64,000 nucleotides of DNA. It comes from Bryum argenteum. Taxonomy: Eukaryota; Streptophyta; Bryopsida; Bryales; Bryaceae. The translations under genes were made by a program, and so were the position numbers. This document shows, piece after piece, positions 21,713 to 36,907 of this stretch. How positions within the stretch are numbered: position 1 is the first letter of the stretch; each line of letters begins with the position of its first letter. The notes under the pieces were generated by a model. It did no database searches. It worked only from the letters and a program-made list of their open reading frames with translations, and was not told the DNA's origin. The DNA lies in contig CM073326.1 of the NCBI GenBank assembly GCA_037043015.1, positions 17,182,345 through 17,246,344 of the forward strand, given 5' to 3'.

Positions 21713-22346
21713 CGAGTTGCTTAAGAGAAGTTTACTAAAGGCCTAAGTTGACCAGAATGTACCTGCAGAAAGTATACATGTCCGCAGTGGTACATATTAC
21801 CCTGTTACAAAGGCAGAGCAACACAGAAGAAAAAGCAGAGAAGGTGACACCGAACCAAACCTCGTATTGTAAGAATTCAATGCTGTCTCATTGCAACGAA
21901 ACTGATAGAGAGAAAAAAAAAAACGTTCCAAGTCAGTAACGTTGCCGGATTGATAGGAGAGAGGGTAATCCCACTCACTGCTTCACTAAAGACTAAGGCA
22001 GGCCGCACGCACTAATGGAAAATGATTCACTATCATAGTCATCATCTTTTTTTTTGGTTGATTGTCATCCACGGCATCCAAACCTGTGAGTGAATTCAAA
22101 AGAGACTATTCAGAGACTGAAAATCTGGCTACCGTTTGCCCCCCCTATTCGAGCTCCAAACCCAAACTACTATACATGAAACGAAACAGTGTTTCCGCAG
22201 GTAAGTCGCAGTTCCATAATACAAGGGGCTTGTCTTGTTTTCTTTAGTTTTGTGTTTTGTTTCGTGCACTCCCTCGGTGAGAAATTCTGGCCAGCTCGAG
22301 ATTTTCATTGCCTCCGCCATTGCTGCTGCTGCATTGCTCTCCATCA
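21713..22346. other. 3' flank of the SnRK1 gene
   Basis: Probable 3' untranslated and downstream sequence of the minus-strand kinase gene. No other gene is seen. A poly-A/T run 'ctttttttttggttgattg' lies at about 22046. Confidence 0.4.
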
Positions 22347-26199
<3,853 letters not shown>

Positions 26200-27247
26200 C
26201 GCTGCTACAAAACTCCCCTAACGTTACTCCTTCTCACTCTCTCTTCTCCTAAACTCGCTCTGTCACTGCGACGTCATTGCGCGATCTCCATCCCGTTCGA
26301 ATTCCCCTTCTTCCCCTGGACACTGAATCCGCCACACCCGCAGCCTCATTCACTCACGCTCTCAGATCAATCCTCCAATTCACACACTCTGGATCACATT
26401 TTCAATCCTCTCGCAATCGACGCCCCTCATCTCCACAAGATCCTTTGAAAACCTAGTCCCACGCAATTAGCCTTGGCCCTCACCCCAACCGTAACCAAAC
26501 CGAAAAATACTTCTCAACACAAAAAGTGACCTCCACATCGCCAAACATCCACACCATTTACGATAGAGATACTCTCAGACCTCCATAGCCCAAATGCTCA
26601 TTCTTCCTCGTTCTCCGTCGTTACTGGTCCGTTTTTTATCCTGCTTGCATCCTCGTAGCAAAGTCCTGAATTCTAAAGCGTAATCACAATCTATTGAGGC
26701 GAGCAAGGTGGTGTACAAGAATCGAAAAGGGGAACTGTAGGGAAGCTCGCACGCGAGACGACACAAAGGAAAGAGGAGCGAAGCATGATTCTCACTCTTC
26801 CTTGGGGCCGGGGACGGCGGGTATCTCTCCCCGGGTACCGATACCGGGTATCAACCCGTGGAGATTCCGTTCTCTGACGCTTTAATCATTTTCCGGCTTT
26901 TGCTTCGATTTCGAATGTTTTCTTTTTGGCACCTTTTGGGTTGGCCTATTCCCGACCACACTATTGACCCTAAGCTTTTTAAATTTTGAACACCATCGTG
27001 TGAGTAAATTAATCAATTAATCTTTAAATGGATTACACAAAAGTAGCCTCTTGAATAAAAAAATGAAAACAACTCTCTTTGCCTCAAAAATTGTTGGAAA
27101 AAGGAACATCTTTCTTCTTTTTGTTTTCTTATGTTTTGTCATAAGTGAGATTTTTATCTACTTCAAGCTAAAGTACAAGCAACAATCTTGCCCAAGAATG
27201 GAAACTACTTAGAAAATGTATCACTGAGGAACTTGTATTGCATGATA
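26200..27247. other. Promoter and upstream region of SnRK1; no other gene seen
   Basis: The first few hundred bases above 26199 are pyrimidine-rich and more GC-rich than the surroundings, as expected for a 5' leader and promoter of the minus-strand kinase. Beyond about 26900 the sequence turns AT-rich. No TATA box could be assigned safely. Confidence 0.45.
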
Positions 27248-27804
27248 CCGTAGTAGGAAGGCAGGGTCGGCACTTTTGTGTCGAATAATTAATTAAAGTT
27301 CAAAAAATAGGGGTCGGCACATTCAAAAACAATTCTTGGAAATTCGGCTTCTAAAAGCCACTGTTTATTTTCTTCCGGCGGATGTTCATGAAGTGATAAT
27401 AGTAATAAATCTCCTTGCTATTTCACTTAAGAAAAGTTGTGTCAGGGGTGCATGCATTACTTTAAGCAATTCATAAAGCTCAATCCTTCTGACATGCCTG
27501 ATTTCCGACATTTGATTGAGCTTTTTATATATGGAATTGAGCTTTTTATATATGGAATTGAGCTTTTTATATATGAAATTTCTGACATGCCCACTCACAG
27601 AGTCACAGTATGATAGTACCCTCCTTAATTGGGGGCAATTTAATTTTAGTGTAAATTTTGTCTTGATTGTCATTCTTTCATTTATTTTCGGCTTTTTGTT
27701 GCCTTAATTTTTGTTGATTCCGACAAAATACCTAGATAATTTATTTATTTTTTCAACAATTTTTTAGCGAATTATTTTTTGCCGACCCTGCCTTCCTACT
27801 ACGG
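27248..27804. mobile_element. TIR element (557 bp), probable mariner-like MITE
   Basis: Inverted ends of about 25 bp: 'ccgtagtaggaaggcagggt' at the left and its complement at the right, continuing 'cggca'. Both ends abut TA dinucleotides (27246-27247 and 27805-27806), suggesting a TA target. Inside are three tandem 24-bp units 'ttgagctttttatatatgga' (about 27514-27585) and repeated 'gtcggcac' words. No transposase frame is present. Confidence 0.75.
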
Positions 27805-27806
27805 TA

Positions 27807-28132
27807 TATGGTAAGGTGTCCTATAATGGCGCAATTTTCAGCACAGAAAATCTACAAGAATGTTGTTAGTGCAAGCAATTTTCGTGCATGGGGAAAATTA
27901 GTAGAAAACTAGAGCAAGTGGAATCATCATTTTCGACTCTTTTACAGTAAGTAATGAATTTTTAAAGATGGAAATATAGGTGTTCTTAAAATGGTGCCCT
28001 AGAGTGACGCCCTATAATCTCTGCAGTGTGTACATGGTACTGTTCTATGAAGAAGCTATTATGTACATGACAGTGAAGATTATTAGGGCTCCATTTTCGG
28101 CACTGCGCCATTTTTGGCTGCTCTACCATATA
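27807..28132. mobile_element. M1 MITE, copy 1
   Basis: A 326-bp member of a family seen three more times in the window. Ends are inverted ('tatggtaaggtg' and, complemented, 'tatggtagagcagccaaaaa'). Conserved internal text includes 'ataatggcgcaattttcagc', 'gtgcatggggaaaattagta', 'agagcaagtggaatcatcat' and 'aaaatggtgccctagagtga'. It directly abuts the TIR element at 27248-27804. Confidence 0.75.
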
Positions 28133-30591
28133 CTTGTACAAAGCTCAACCTCTATATTAGAAATTGTAATAGAGTAGGTATATGAGCATATTACATCTTC
28201 ACCATTTTGTTGAAAGGTGTGAAATAATGAAAGTTTCATTAAGTTGAGCTTATAAGACTTCACACCTTTCATCCAACAATCAATTTACAATGAAAATTTC
28301 TATGATATTACAATCGATACTGTAATAATAAATTGTGAAGTTTTAAGCAAAAGTCAGCTTTGAACAAAAGTGTTATACAATGAATCAATTAAACCCAATA
28401 CTAAGAAATTTCAAAGACTCTCCTTTTTTCTTGAAAATGACCTCCCTTGGTACACTTCTCATTTCTTTGTTGCGTATTTTGTGAAATACCTTCAAAAAGT
28501 CTCGTCAAAATATCATATTCTATATGATTGACTTGTTGTTAACTCGTAAAAATTAATACATACAATTGTGCGCAATCTTCCGAGAGAAGCCCGTTGATAG
28601 GGTCCTACGGTCATGCATATACAACATGAAGAGTTTTGGTTACTAGTATTTCTCTAACCTTCACTATTTGGAATGTCTATGTCTTAATAGTTTTCAAACA
28701 CTTCTCTACGGAGCTTTATGAGTTGAATGAAATTTATCAAATCGAATGAGTTTTATCCTGGCATGAATCAAAGGACAAATTTTTTTTTACTTTGTTTGAG
28801 TCAAGTTGTACATCAAAACATTTCCAAATTACACCAAAGAGATTCGGCTCACAAGAACTTCGCAAAAACTAGTATGCCAAAAAACCAACCAATCCAATAT
28901 TCACTCCTCCTTTAAAATTGCCAAAACCTCAAAACCTTACCATAATTTTATTTCGTAGATTCCCTTTTCGTTGCCAAGTCAAGTTGGGTACCCCATAATA
29001 TTAGTTCATAGGTTTCCCCTTTTCATCGCCGAGTCGAGTTGGTTACCTCATACGATAATATTCATTCATAAAGTCTCTTCTTTGTTGTTGCCGAGTCGAC
29101 GAGTTGGTTAGTACGAGTGAGTACCATGATGATGGGTGGTTTGGTGGGGTGTTTGCTTTAGGACGACGATGACTACAACAAAATTAGCACATGGAGGTTT
29201 GTTTGTTTGGACGGAAGCAGGACATGGTATTGTTGTTGTGTGTACGTACCACTACCCTACGGACAATTGAAGGAGTCATGGGGCCATACGGCACCTTGAT
29301 CGAATCCATGTATGTCCCCGTCCTTTGTGTCCAAATTTAAAAAATTAAATAAATCGTTTTGTGGGGACCAGAAACGATTTAGTGGACTCCGCACAATCTA
29401 AGGTACATGGACCATGACATCCTCGAACAAGGCGCATAGTGTCTATAGTGTTCACCAAACCTTTGAAATGAAGAATACTTGAGTTGGAAAACATGCTTCA
29501 TGTTCACGAATATGACAATAGCATGTGACAAGCATGAATAGCCATCATGCAAGTTGAGTTAAGAATTGAATAGTTTTGTTTCCTTGCTTGCGAAATGGGT
29601 TGACGTACCGTATAATTGTCCATGTACCCTAAAATTGATGAATTTATGTCCACATGGACAACCATTGTTTGTTGTAGAAAATAGGGCATGTGTTACTCTT
29701 CTACATCTTTACACTAAAGTGTGTCTTCATGTACATTTGATTGGTTTTGAATTTGTGGTTGGAAATTTGAGTACTATACAACAAGGTCATTTTTAGAATG
29801 CAAGATATTACTAATTTTACGCCAGAAAAAAAAATAAAAATAAAAATAAACAAATATAAAAAAACTTTATCTGTCAACAGTACCATATCATCTAATCACA
29901 AACATGTAATATCTCACAAGCTCTAGAACGCAAGAGATACCATTTAGAGTGTTTGCATTATGGTATATTTTGATGTGATCAAGAATACTTTACCATTATT
30001 TGCAAAAACATGTTTATTTCTTTTCGTCGTTATTGGTATGTCCCGTGGGTATATCATCAAGGGTAGGTCGAACGGACATTTTATTCACATCAACCCGACC
30101 AGGGTATGGTATTCTTATTTTATTTTATTTTTTTCTTTTCTACATTGTAACGTTGTTCAAGTTTGCTAAAGAAATTGCATCCGTATCGTTAGTTTGTTAC
30201 AATTAGCTACAAGGAGTGTCCGGGCGTATGTAGTTCATGCACGTTCTATTGGACAAACGTTCCATGTTGTAACCGAGTATGGGGGGGTTCTCGGATATTG
30301 AAGGACTAAGGTGCTATTATCATATTTATGAACCTTTTCTCTTGTTGAAGTGAGTGGTGGGCAATTGTGCAGAATGGCATCAGTAGGCATCTGGTTTTAT
30401 TGGACTGCTCAATTTGTACATTCAAGACTGGAACATTCAATGAGAAATGGTCGTTGGTCAAGTAGTGCACATTGAAATTCTCTACGAGCAACTCAAGTAG
30501 TTGCACTCGCCTGCTTGATTTACGTGATACTTATTTTCTTTCCACATGTTTGTTGAATAACTTTACGACTATTTAGAACTCACCTTTATAG
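28133..30591. other. AT-rich, no gene recognised
   Basis: Only short frames. The stretch 28930-29120 has three loose copies of a 'cttttc.tt.ccgagtcgagttggttac' motif about 70 bp apart. An inverted match between 28228 'tgaaaggtgtgaaataatga' and 28263 'acacctttca' gives a short hairpin. Nothing else stands out. Confidence 0.4.
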
Positions 30592-30905
30592 TAAGGTGGC
30601 CAATAATGGCGCAATCTTTAGCACAAGGATGTTACCGGTTCCAACAATTGTTGTGCATGGAGAAAATTAGTAGAAAGTTAGAGCAAGTGGAATCATCAAT
30701 TTTGGACTCTTCTATGATTAATTATGATTTTTTGAAGTTGGAAGTATAGGTGTATCTAAAATGGTGCCCTAAAGTGTTACCATATAATGTTTGCATTGAG
30801 AATATAGTATTGTTTAATGAAGAAGCTATTATGTATCCGTAAGTGAAGATTAATAAGACTCCATTGTCGGTTGTGCTCTATTGTAAACCACTCTACTATA
30901 CCTAC
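30592..30905. mobile_element. M1 MITE, copy 2
   Basis: Same family as 27807-28132: 'ccaataatggcgcaatcttt', 'gtgcatggagaaaattagta', 'agagcaagtggaatcatcaa', 'aaaatggtgccctaaagtgt', 'gaagaagctattatgta'. Ends are diverged inverted copies ('tatagtaaggtgg' and complemented 'tatagtagagtgg'). Confidence 0.72.
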
Positions 30906-32223
30906 CTAAAAAAAGAAGGTGAACTATGCATGTCATTAGTATGAAAGAACTCAGCATTGGTGTTAGCAAAGAACTCCTGAGGGTAAGGTAAATGCCACAT
31001 TTGACTAAATCCGGACTCATTCAAGAAATTCGGAATGAAAGTGAGTATGGGTATTTTTGTTTGTGAGGTGGATACTTTGCTGATTGAGAGTTTACTTTGG
31101 AGAAACTCACTATCTTCATATCTTAAAAGAATCCCCTGCATCGAATTTCAAATTTGATTCAATTCTATGTACACAACTCCTCACGAAGTGTTTTCTATGT
31201 ACTACTTGCAAATATGATACAATGCAATCTTGGTTTCACTAATGGAAATATGATTCGTTAACAGTCCACGAGTACACCCTACACTTGAGCTACGATGTAG
31301 TATGGTTCTAGTGTCACTATAGGGATACTCGTGGGGTTACATGGACCATGCTTCTACTAGTGTTTGTAGTGAATAAGATGGAATGCTTGATAGTAGAAGA
31401 ACACCACAAAGAGACCTCTATAAAGTGCAATATAAGCAAAACAAACAAATAAAAATAAATAAATTATATATATATATATATGTATATTTTATATATATCA
31501 AAATTTGTTTGCTAATTGAGAGTAATTTGTTTATAGGTTTTCTCTCATATTCTTCCATGTATTAATGTGATATTTGAGTAAATTTGTTTTATTCTTTTTA
31601 GATTGAAGGTTCAGTTTGTCGAATGGAGCATAGCAAGCCATGTATGAATTATTTGTGATGTATAGACTAGAAATGGTTGACTTATAATAATCTAAACTAC
31701 CAACTCATGTACTTTTTCTCTTTTCTTGTACCAGAGTCCTCTTGTCCGGTGGGCATTAGGACACTGGCTTGACGAACAAACACTCTAATTACGCCGGCCC
31801 TGAAAAAGGACCGGAGTTTTTATCTATCTATCTACTTTCTCTCTTATGAACTTCCTAAAATGAAGCAATGATCATTGACTATTCAAGACAAGTTTTTATG
31901 CCATTAATAATGTACAAGAGCAAAATGAATAGATTTGGATATGTCTAAGTATGATGCACTCAAACTAAACAACCCAAGATAGGGTACATCAATTCTATAT
32001 AGGGTAAGAAAACATATATCCAAACTTTCCTCACAAGGTACATTAGAGTTTAAAAACTTCTTTTAGAATGTACATAGGGACTAGATAGTCTTCATGAGGT
32101 TTGAACAATCCTAGAAAACATCAACAAGTCTAACAACATTTCTTGTTTATGGATTTTAGAAAACTTCAATATTAGATAAAGAAGTGACATATGAACACCT
32201 AAATAAGTGGCACTTGAGTTTAA
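30906..32223. other. No gene; contains an AT microsatellite and a truncated SINE-like copy
   Basis: Contains the microsatellite 'ttatatatatatatatatg' near 31463. At about 31738-31845 there is a 5'-truncated plus-orientation copy of the retroposon-like family seen at 41087-41355, ending 'aaggaccggagtttttatct' followed by a (atct)n tail. Confidence 0.5.
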
Positions 32224-32295
32224 CCCTTAAACGTCAGAGCATGCCCCTCGGGCTTGGTTTCCAGTGTATTTTCAGAGGGGCTTGAGGTTTAAGGG
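32224..32295. mobile_element. Small piggyBac-type MITE relic (72 bp)
   Basis: Left flank TTAA (32220-32223), right flank TTGA (32296-32299, probably mutated TTAA). It opens 'cccttaaacgtc' and the complement of the right end is 'cccttaaacctc'. It shares 'catgcccctcgggcttg' with the 361-bp element at 20481-20841, so it looks like an internally deleted relative. Confidence 0.6.
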
Positions 32296-32744
32296 TTGAC
32301 AATCAAGTGAATTTGGTCAAGAGATTAAACAATGTGTAGAATAAGGTGTAAAACAAATCTAGATATGATTGAAATGTTTAGATTTTTTGATAAGATATCG
32401 AAAAGAGATTGGATAAGACTTTGATTGACAAATAGTTTGGATAAGCGATTGAACAAGATTCATCAAAAAAGTTAGAAAGTGGGAAGAGTTAAGTTGAATT
32501 AGAGTTTCTTCAAAGGATTGACAAACATAAGTACTAGGGGAGACTTAAGAGCTCTATCTGTTCAAAAATGCTCTTTTCTATGATTAGGAACTTTTTATTA
32601 TGGTAGTAATTAGGTCTTTCAACTTTTCATATTTTTATTTTTTTTATCTTATTCATTTTTTTATTGTTCGTGATGAATCCGTAAACACATTTGTCACAAC
32701 AAAACAATAACAATATGCTCGAAGTGTATCACACCAATGGTGTG

Positions 32745-32850
32745 ACTACTAAACCCTTTGAGAGGGAGAACATTATCCTAGGCCACTAGTGCCTTGGAAG
32801 ATACCTGACACAATATCCCCTCACAAGGCTTTGATGTACCCATACAACAA
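32745..32850 (-). repeat. SINE-like family, 5' part only
   Basis: Minus-orientation fragment matching the 5' half of the element at 41087-41355: 'ccactagtgccttggaagat', 'acacaatatcccctcacaag', 'ctttgatgtacccatacaac'. No tail. Confidence 0.55.
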
Positions 32851-33250
32851 TGTGGAAGTAAATCATCAGTACTAGCACATGGCAAAGTCATAGCAAGTAG
32901 AATCCAAATAAATCATATGGAGTATGCTTCATGTATATCTTCATTAACAATCTAGGATGTACAATGATTATTATAAAATATTCTATCATACATCTACTTT
33001 AGATAAATGCCAAATATTGATAACAGTCTATGATGTGCATGTAGCTCCATTCACTAAACCTTATAACAGATAGATAGATAAAAACTCCGGTTCCTTTCAA
33101 AGGGGCCCGCGTAAATGAAGTGTTCGTTCGTAATGCTAATATCCCGATGGCCACCGGACAAGGGAAATTGGAGCAATATTACTTCCCCCTCTCAAGGGTG
33201 GACACTACAACTACGCTAGTTTCTAGTTAGTTACTAGTGCCTTGAAGATA

Positions 33251-34843
33251 CAGTGACCTTCAAAACTGTCCCAATGTTTGTACATGTTACATTCAAAAAA
33301 TAATGTAGGTAAGAGAAACTCATGGAATGGAATGTAGTAAATTTATTGAAATAGTACATACAATGTACTAATTGATTACAAAAATTCCAACAAAATTGAA
33401 GCGCTCAATGTGAAAGGAAAAAAACCTAAAGCTACTCTGTACATTGGTACACTTTTGAACGTCCAACATGGAAATTCCTCACCACTTTGTCCATTTTCCT
33501 CTGGATTTTAATACAGCTGCTATTCGTCTGGGCATTGATTCTATAAGTCTCTTGCAATCATCAACAGTGATAGAAGGGAATGTTTCTTCCACACGAGACC
33601 ATAATTCAAGTATCCCTTTTGGTGGTGTGTCATATCGATTCAATCTCCTTTTCAAAATTGCCCATAGATTTTCTATAGGATTCAAATCGAGACGAAAGAG
33701 GCCAAGATAAGACACCAAAAGGTTGCCTAGAAAACCATTGTTTCATACTATTACTTTGGTATGTATAGGTGCATTATCCTGTTGAAATATGACTCGATGG
33801 ATCTAAATTTTTTTTGAATTGTACCATGGAGATGCTCCTCCAAGATTTTTTGATAACCATGCCGATTGAGGCGACCTTCAATTCTACACATCATGCCAGG
33901 TCCATGTATACACATACATCCCCATATCATCACGTAACCACCACCATGCTTTACTTGATCGGAATAACGGTCCGCTCTGAAAGTTCCTGTGGATCACGAA
34001 CCCAACACCAAACTCTCCCATCTGAAGAAAATCTGTTAATTTTAGTCTCATCTGAGAATATCACGTGACTCTAGTCATCAATAGTATAGTGCTGATACTT
34101 TCTGGCAAATTCTAAGCGAGCCCTAATATTACTGCGTGACAAATGTGGTTTCTTTTCTTTCACATGCGATTGCAAACCTGCTCTACAAAGTCCACGGCGT
34201 ACAGTAACTTCACTGACTTGTACTCCAAAAACTTCTTGCACATGTTTAGTAGCTTCTCTTGCAGTAGACACCTTCCCTCTTGTTATACTAGTTACACAAG
34301 ACCGCTCCATTGCACTTGTCAACTTGCGTGGTCTACCTCCAACTAAAAGCTTTGCATCTGGAAAATGCTTCTTACGGAGCCTCGTGACACTTGATTTACC
34401 AACATGCAAAGAATTTGCTATCTCTCTCACACTACAACCTTTTTGAAGCAAAAGAGTATACCTTGTTGCTTCCCCAGGACAATGGTCTCACCATTTTCAC
34501 TTGTGAAGCTAAACACGAAAGAAACAAATATATGACGCAAGAAGAACAAATACACACAACAGAACACAAACCAAGCAATTCACAATGCATGTACACTTCA
34601 CTTGCTATGCATACAAGATTCACTCATATGTACTTTCAAAACTGTCCCAATGAAGAGAAAATATCTAGAGCTTCAATTCATGCACATACATGTAGAGACA
34701 AGTGGTAAGCCTTGCTCCTTGATTACCTTACTAATGATAGTATGTAACTAAATTGATGCCATGTCAGTCTAGCATGCAATCACTATGTGGTGACTCACCA
34801 AACTTTCAAATTATAAACATTGGGACACTTTTGAAGGTCACTG
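33251..34843. mobile_element. Tc1-type DNA transposon (1593 bp)
   Basis: Inverted ends of 29 bp with one mismatch: 'cagtgaccttcaaaactgtc' at the left, 'cagtgaccttcaaaagtgtc' complemented at the right, both continuing 'ccaatgttt'. Flanked by TA (33249-33250 and 34844-34845). The empty site is seen in the related repeat at about 41155-41173, where 'gatac' is uninterrupted. A second, inner pair of related sequences lies at about 33441-33462 and 34630-34651, in opposite orientation to the outer ends. The transposase on the minus strand is broken. Confidence 0.93.
33479..34451 (-). pseudogene. Tc1-type transposase, DD34E, inactivated
   Basis: N-terminal helix-turn-helix ('VREIANSLHVGKSSVTRL') and the 'GGRPRKLT' linker are intact up to an in-frame TAG at 34071-34073. 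The first catalytic Asp is in 'VIFSDETKIN' (about 34045). A frameshift follows near 33965, before 'MIWGCMCIHG'. The second Asp is in 'QQDNAPIHTK' (codon 33778-33776) and the Glu in 'LDLNPIENLW' (codon 33673-33671). The 102 bases between them give 34 codons, so DD34E, the Tc1 signature rather than the DD39D of plant mariners. A TGA lies between them. At least three lesions make this copy non-autonomous. Confidence 0.92.
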
Positions 34844-34925
34844 TACTTGACATAATATCCCCCAAAGGGCTTTGAGGTACGCATACACCAAGGTCCAAGG
34901 ACCCCCACAATAGTTGGGTAGACTA

Positions 34926-35692
34926 TAGAAGTAACCTTCTAACATATAGGATATGCTTGAAGAAAATAAAATTAGATATCCTTTTCGCATGGGTTAGTAC
35001 ACAAGTTTTACTTATTATAAAACAATAATTTGTCTATATTGTGATTATAGATATATAAGGTTCCTAAAATCTCATAACCCTCTACTTTGATATCGTTATC
35101 ACGAGAATGTGCCGAGGAGCATCATGGTGTTATTAGTCAAGGAGCGTCATGGTGTTATTAGTCTACTTTGATATCGTTTTCTCGCACGAGAATGTGACGA
35201 GGAGCATCATGGTGTTATTAGTCAAGGAGCATCATGGTGATATTAGTCAAGGAGCGTCATGGTGTTAATGACATCGTGATCAAGTACAAGATTCAATATA
35301 AATACCTTCATAAATGTCCTCAATTTTGTGCAAGGCTTCTTGTCATAACACACGATTTGCATAATTCATAAAAAGATGCAAATCATAGTGCATACGATTT
35401 GCATAATTCATAAAAAGATGCAAATCATAGTGCATGGACCATGCACATGCACATGGTCTATTCTGGGAAGGACCTACTCACAGAAGCAAATGTTAAGGTT
35501 TACCAATCTTTGTAAATGCACAAGATGTTCGTAATGAATAAGAAAGTCATGACACCACTCCTGTTCACTTTTTTGAAAATTGCTACAGAGCTAGAGCATC
35601 AAAGCTTTAAAAATTATTTGCATTCCCAATCTCATAGGGCCTCTGCTAAGGGCTGCCACATCATGATAGACCAATTTCTACTTGATACTAAC
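34926..35692. other. No gene; two local tandem repeats
   Basis: At about 35098-35285 the unit 'gaggagcatcatggtgttattagtc' recurs in a higher-order array together with 'ctactttgatatcgtt.tc'. At about 35358-35441 a 42-bp unit beginning 'gcataattcataaaaagatg' occurs twice. No coding signal. Confidence 0.6.
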
Positions 35693-36040
35693 TATGGTAT
35701 GGTGCTCTTTAATGGCTCAATTTTCAACAGGAGAAATCTACTGGGATGTCACCAGTACAATCAATTTTCGTGCATGGGGAAAACTAGTAAAAGAATAGAG
35801 CAAGTGGAATCATCATTTCTGGACTCTTCTACAATGAGTTATGAAATTTTGAAGTTGAAAATATAGTTGTTCCTAAAATGGTGCCCTAAAAAGATACCCT
35901 ATTTAATGTCTGCGATGAGTACATGATACTATTGCGTGGGGAATCTATTATGTACTTCTGACTCAAAATTATTCTGACTCAAGATTACTGGGGCTCCATT
36001 TTCGGCACTGCGCCATTTTTGGCACTGCTACCATATAGGG
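35693..36040. mobile_element. M1 MITE, copy 3
   Basis: Best-preserved inverted ends of the family: left 'tatggtatggtgctctttaa', right complement 'tatggtagcagtgccaaaaa'. Internal blocks match copies 1 and 2 ('gtgcatggggaaaactagta', 'agagcaagtggaatcatcat', 'aaaatggtgccctaaaaaga'). Confidence 0.78.
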
Positions 36041-36907
36041 AATCAAGAATCAATTTCCGAAAAACTAAACATATCTCCTACTTTCCATGTACACCGCAGC
36101 CGACCACAGTTCCCACATTGTCTTACTCACTTGTCCTTGGGGACAATAACCTCCACATTTGTACACTTGATAAAATTATGTATGGAACGACTACCTGTCT
36201 ACGCTGGTCACCACTCCACGACATGCGCTTTACTTGGCCCAATCCGAACACTTCAATAAAATGTCAATACATGCACGCACAACCGAATCTCGGAACGTTC
36301 CTGCATGACAAATTTTCTGCAAGTTCGAAAGTGTACAGCAAAAAGGGACAGCACAGAACTGTAGCGAGTGCCGAGTGGTGCAGCAGGTTTCAATGCGCTT
36401 TGATTGCTTCACATAATCATGGAAATCTGTGCACACTCGATCTGAGAGTAGTCGTACTGTAATTTGTGCACTCCTGCTTTCAGGTAATCAAAACAAGTGT
36501 TTTTCACGTGGTATCGAAGCCTGTGGTCTGGCCCAGAACGTTGAGTTCCTCGATGAAGTGCCCAACACAACACACAAACACAAGAAACGCAGCCTGAACC
36601 TCAAAGTGGCATGTGTTACCAGTACCCTGGGCTTCGGTACCTGACCCAAAACCAGACCACAAACTTCGGTACCTGACCCATAACCAGACCATAAGCTTCG
36701 GTACCTAACCCCAAGACCAGACCACATATTGTGATCTTCGCAAAATCGGCAGTCGGGTAGTTCGACTACACAAGGCAAACAGTACAGAAAGCAGTAAATG
36801 ATAGGAGAGCTTCGACTTTCCAAGTCCAAAAATGCAAGCGCATGTCTCAGATTTAAAAAAGTGTTCTCCTAGACAACGGCCTCTGAAAATCAGGTGAGTC
36901 CAAGGCT
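36041..36907. other. 3' flank of RPL7 with a small minisatellite
   Basis: At 36631-36725 a unit of about 33 bp, 'cttcggtacctgacccaaaa' plus 'ccagaccacaaa', is repeated three times with a few changes. This lies 0.2-0.3 kb downstream of the RPL7 stop, so it may be in its 3' untranslated region or just beyond. A 147-codon plus-strand frame at 36019-36462 has no family signature and is not called. Confidence 0.5.

Larger units (their letters stand above)
33062..34925 (-). repeat. SINE-like family copy split by a Tc1-type insertion
   Basis: Two halves of one minus-orientation copy, 33062-33250 (3' half with a gataga tail) and 34844-34925 (5' half), interrupted by the Tc1-type element at 33251-34843. 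Joined, they match the uninterrupted relative at 41087-41355. The family is about 265 bp, ends in 'ggactggagtttc(tatc)n' and shows 5'-truncated members, which suggests target-primed retroposition; no pol III boxes were identified. Confidence 0.7.

Noticed and set aside
36019-36462. 147-codon plus-strand frame
   Set aside because: Starts in an M1 MITE end, no conserved motif, overlaps the RPL7 downstream region.
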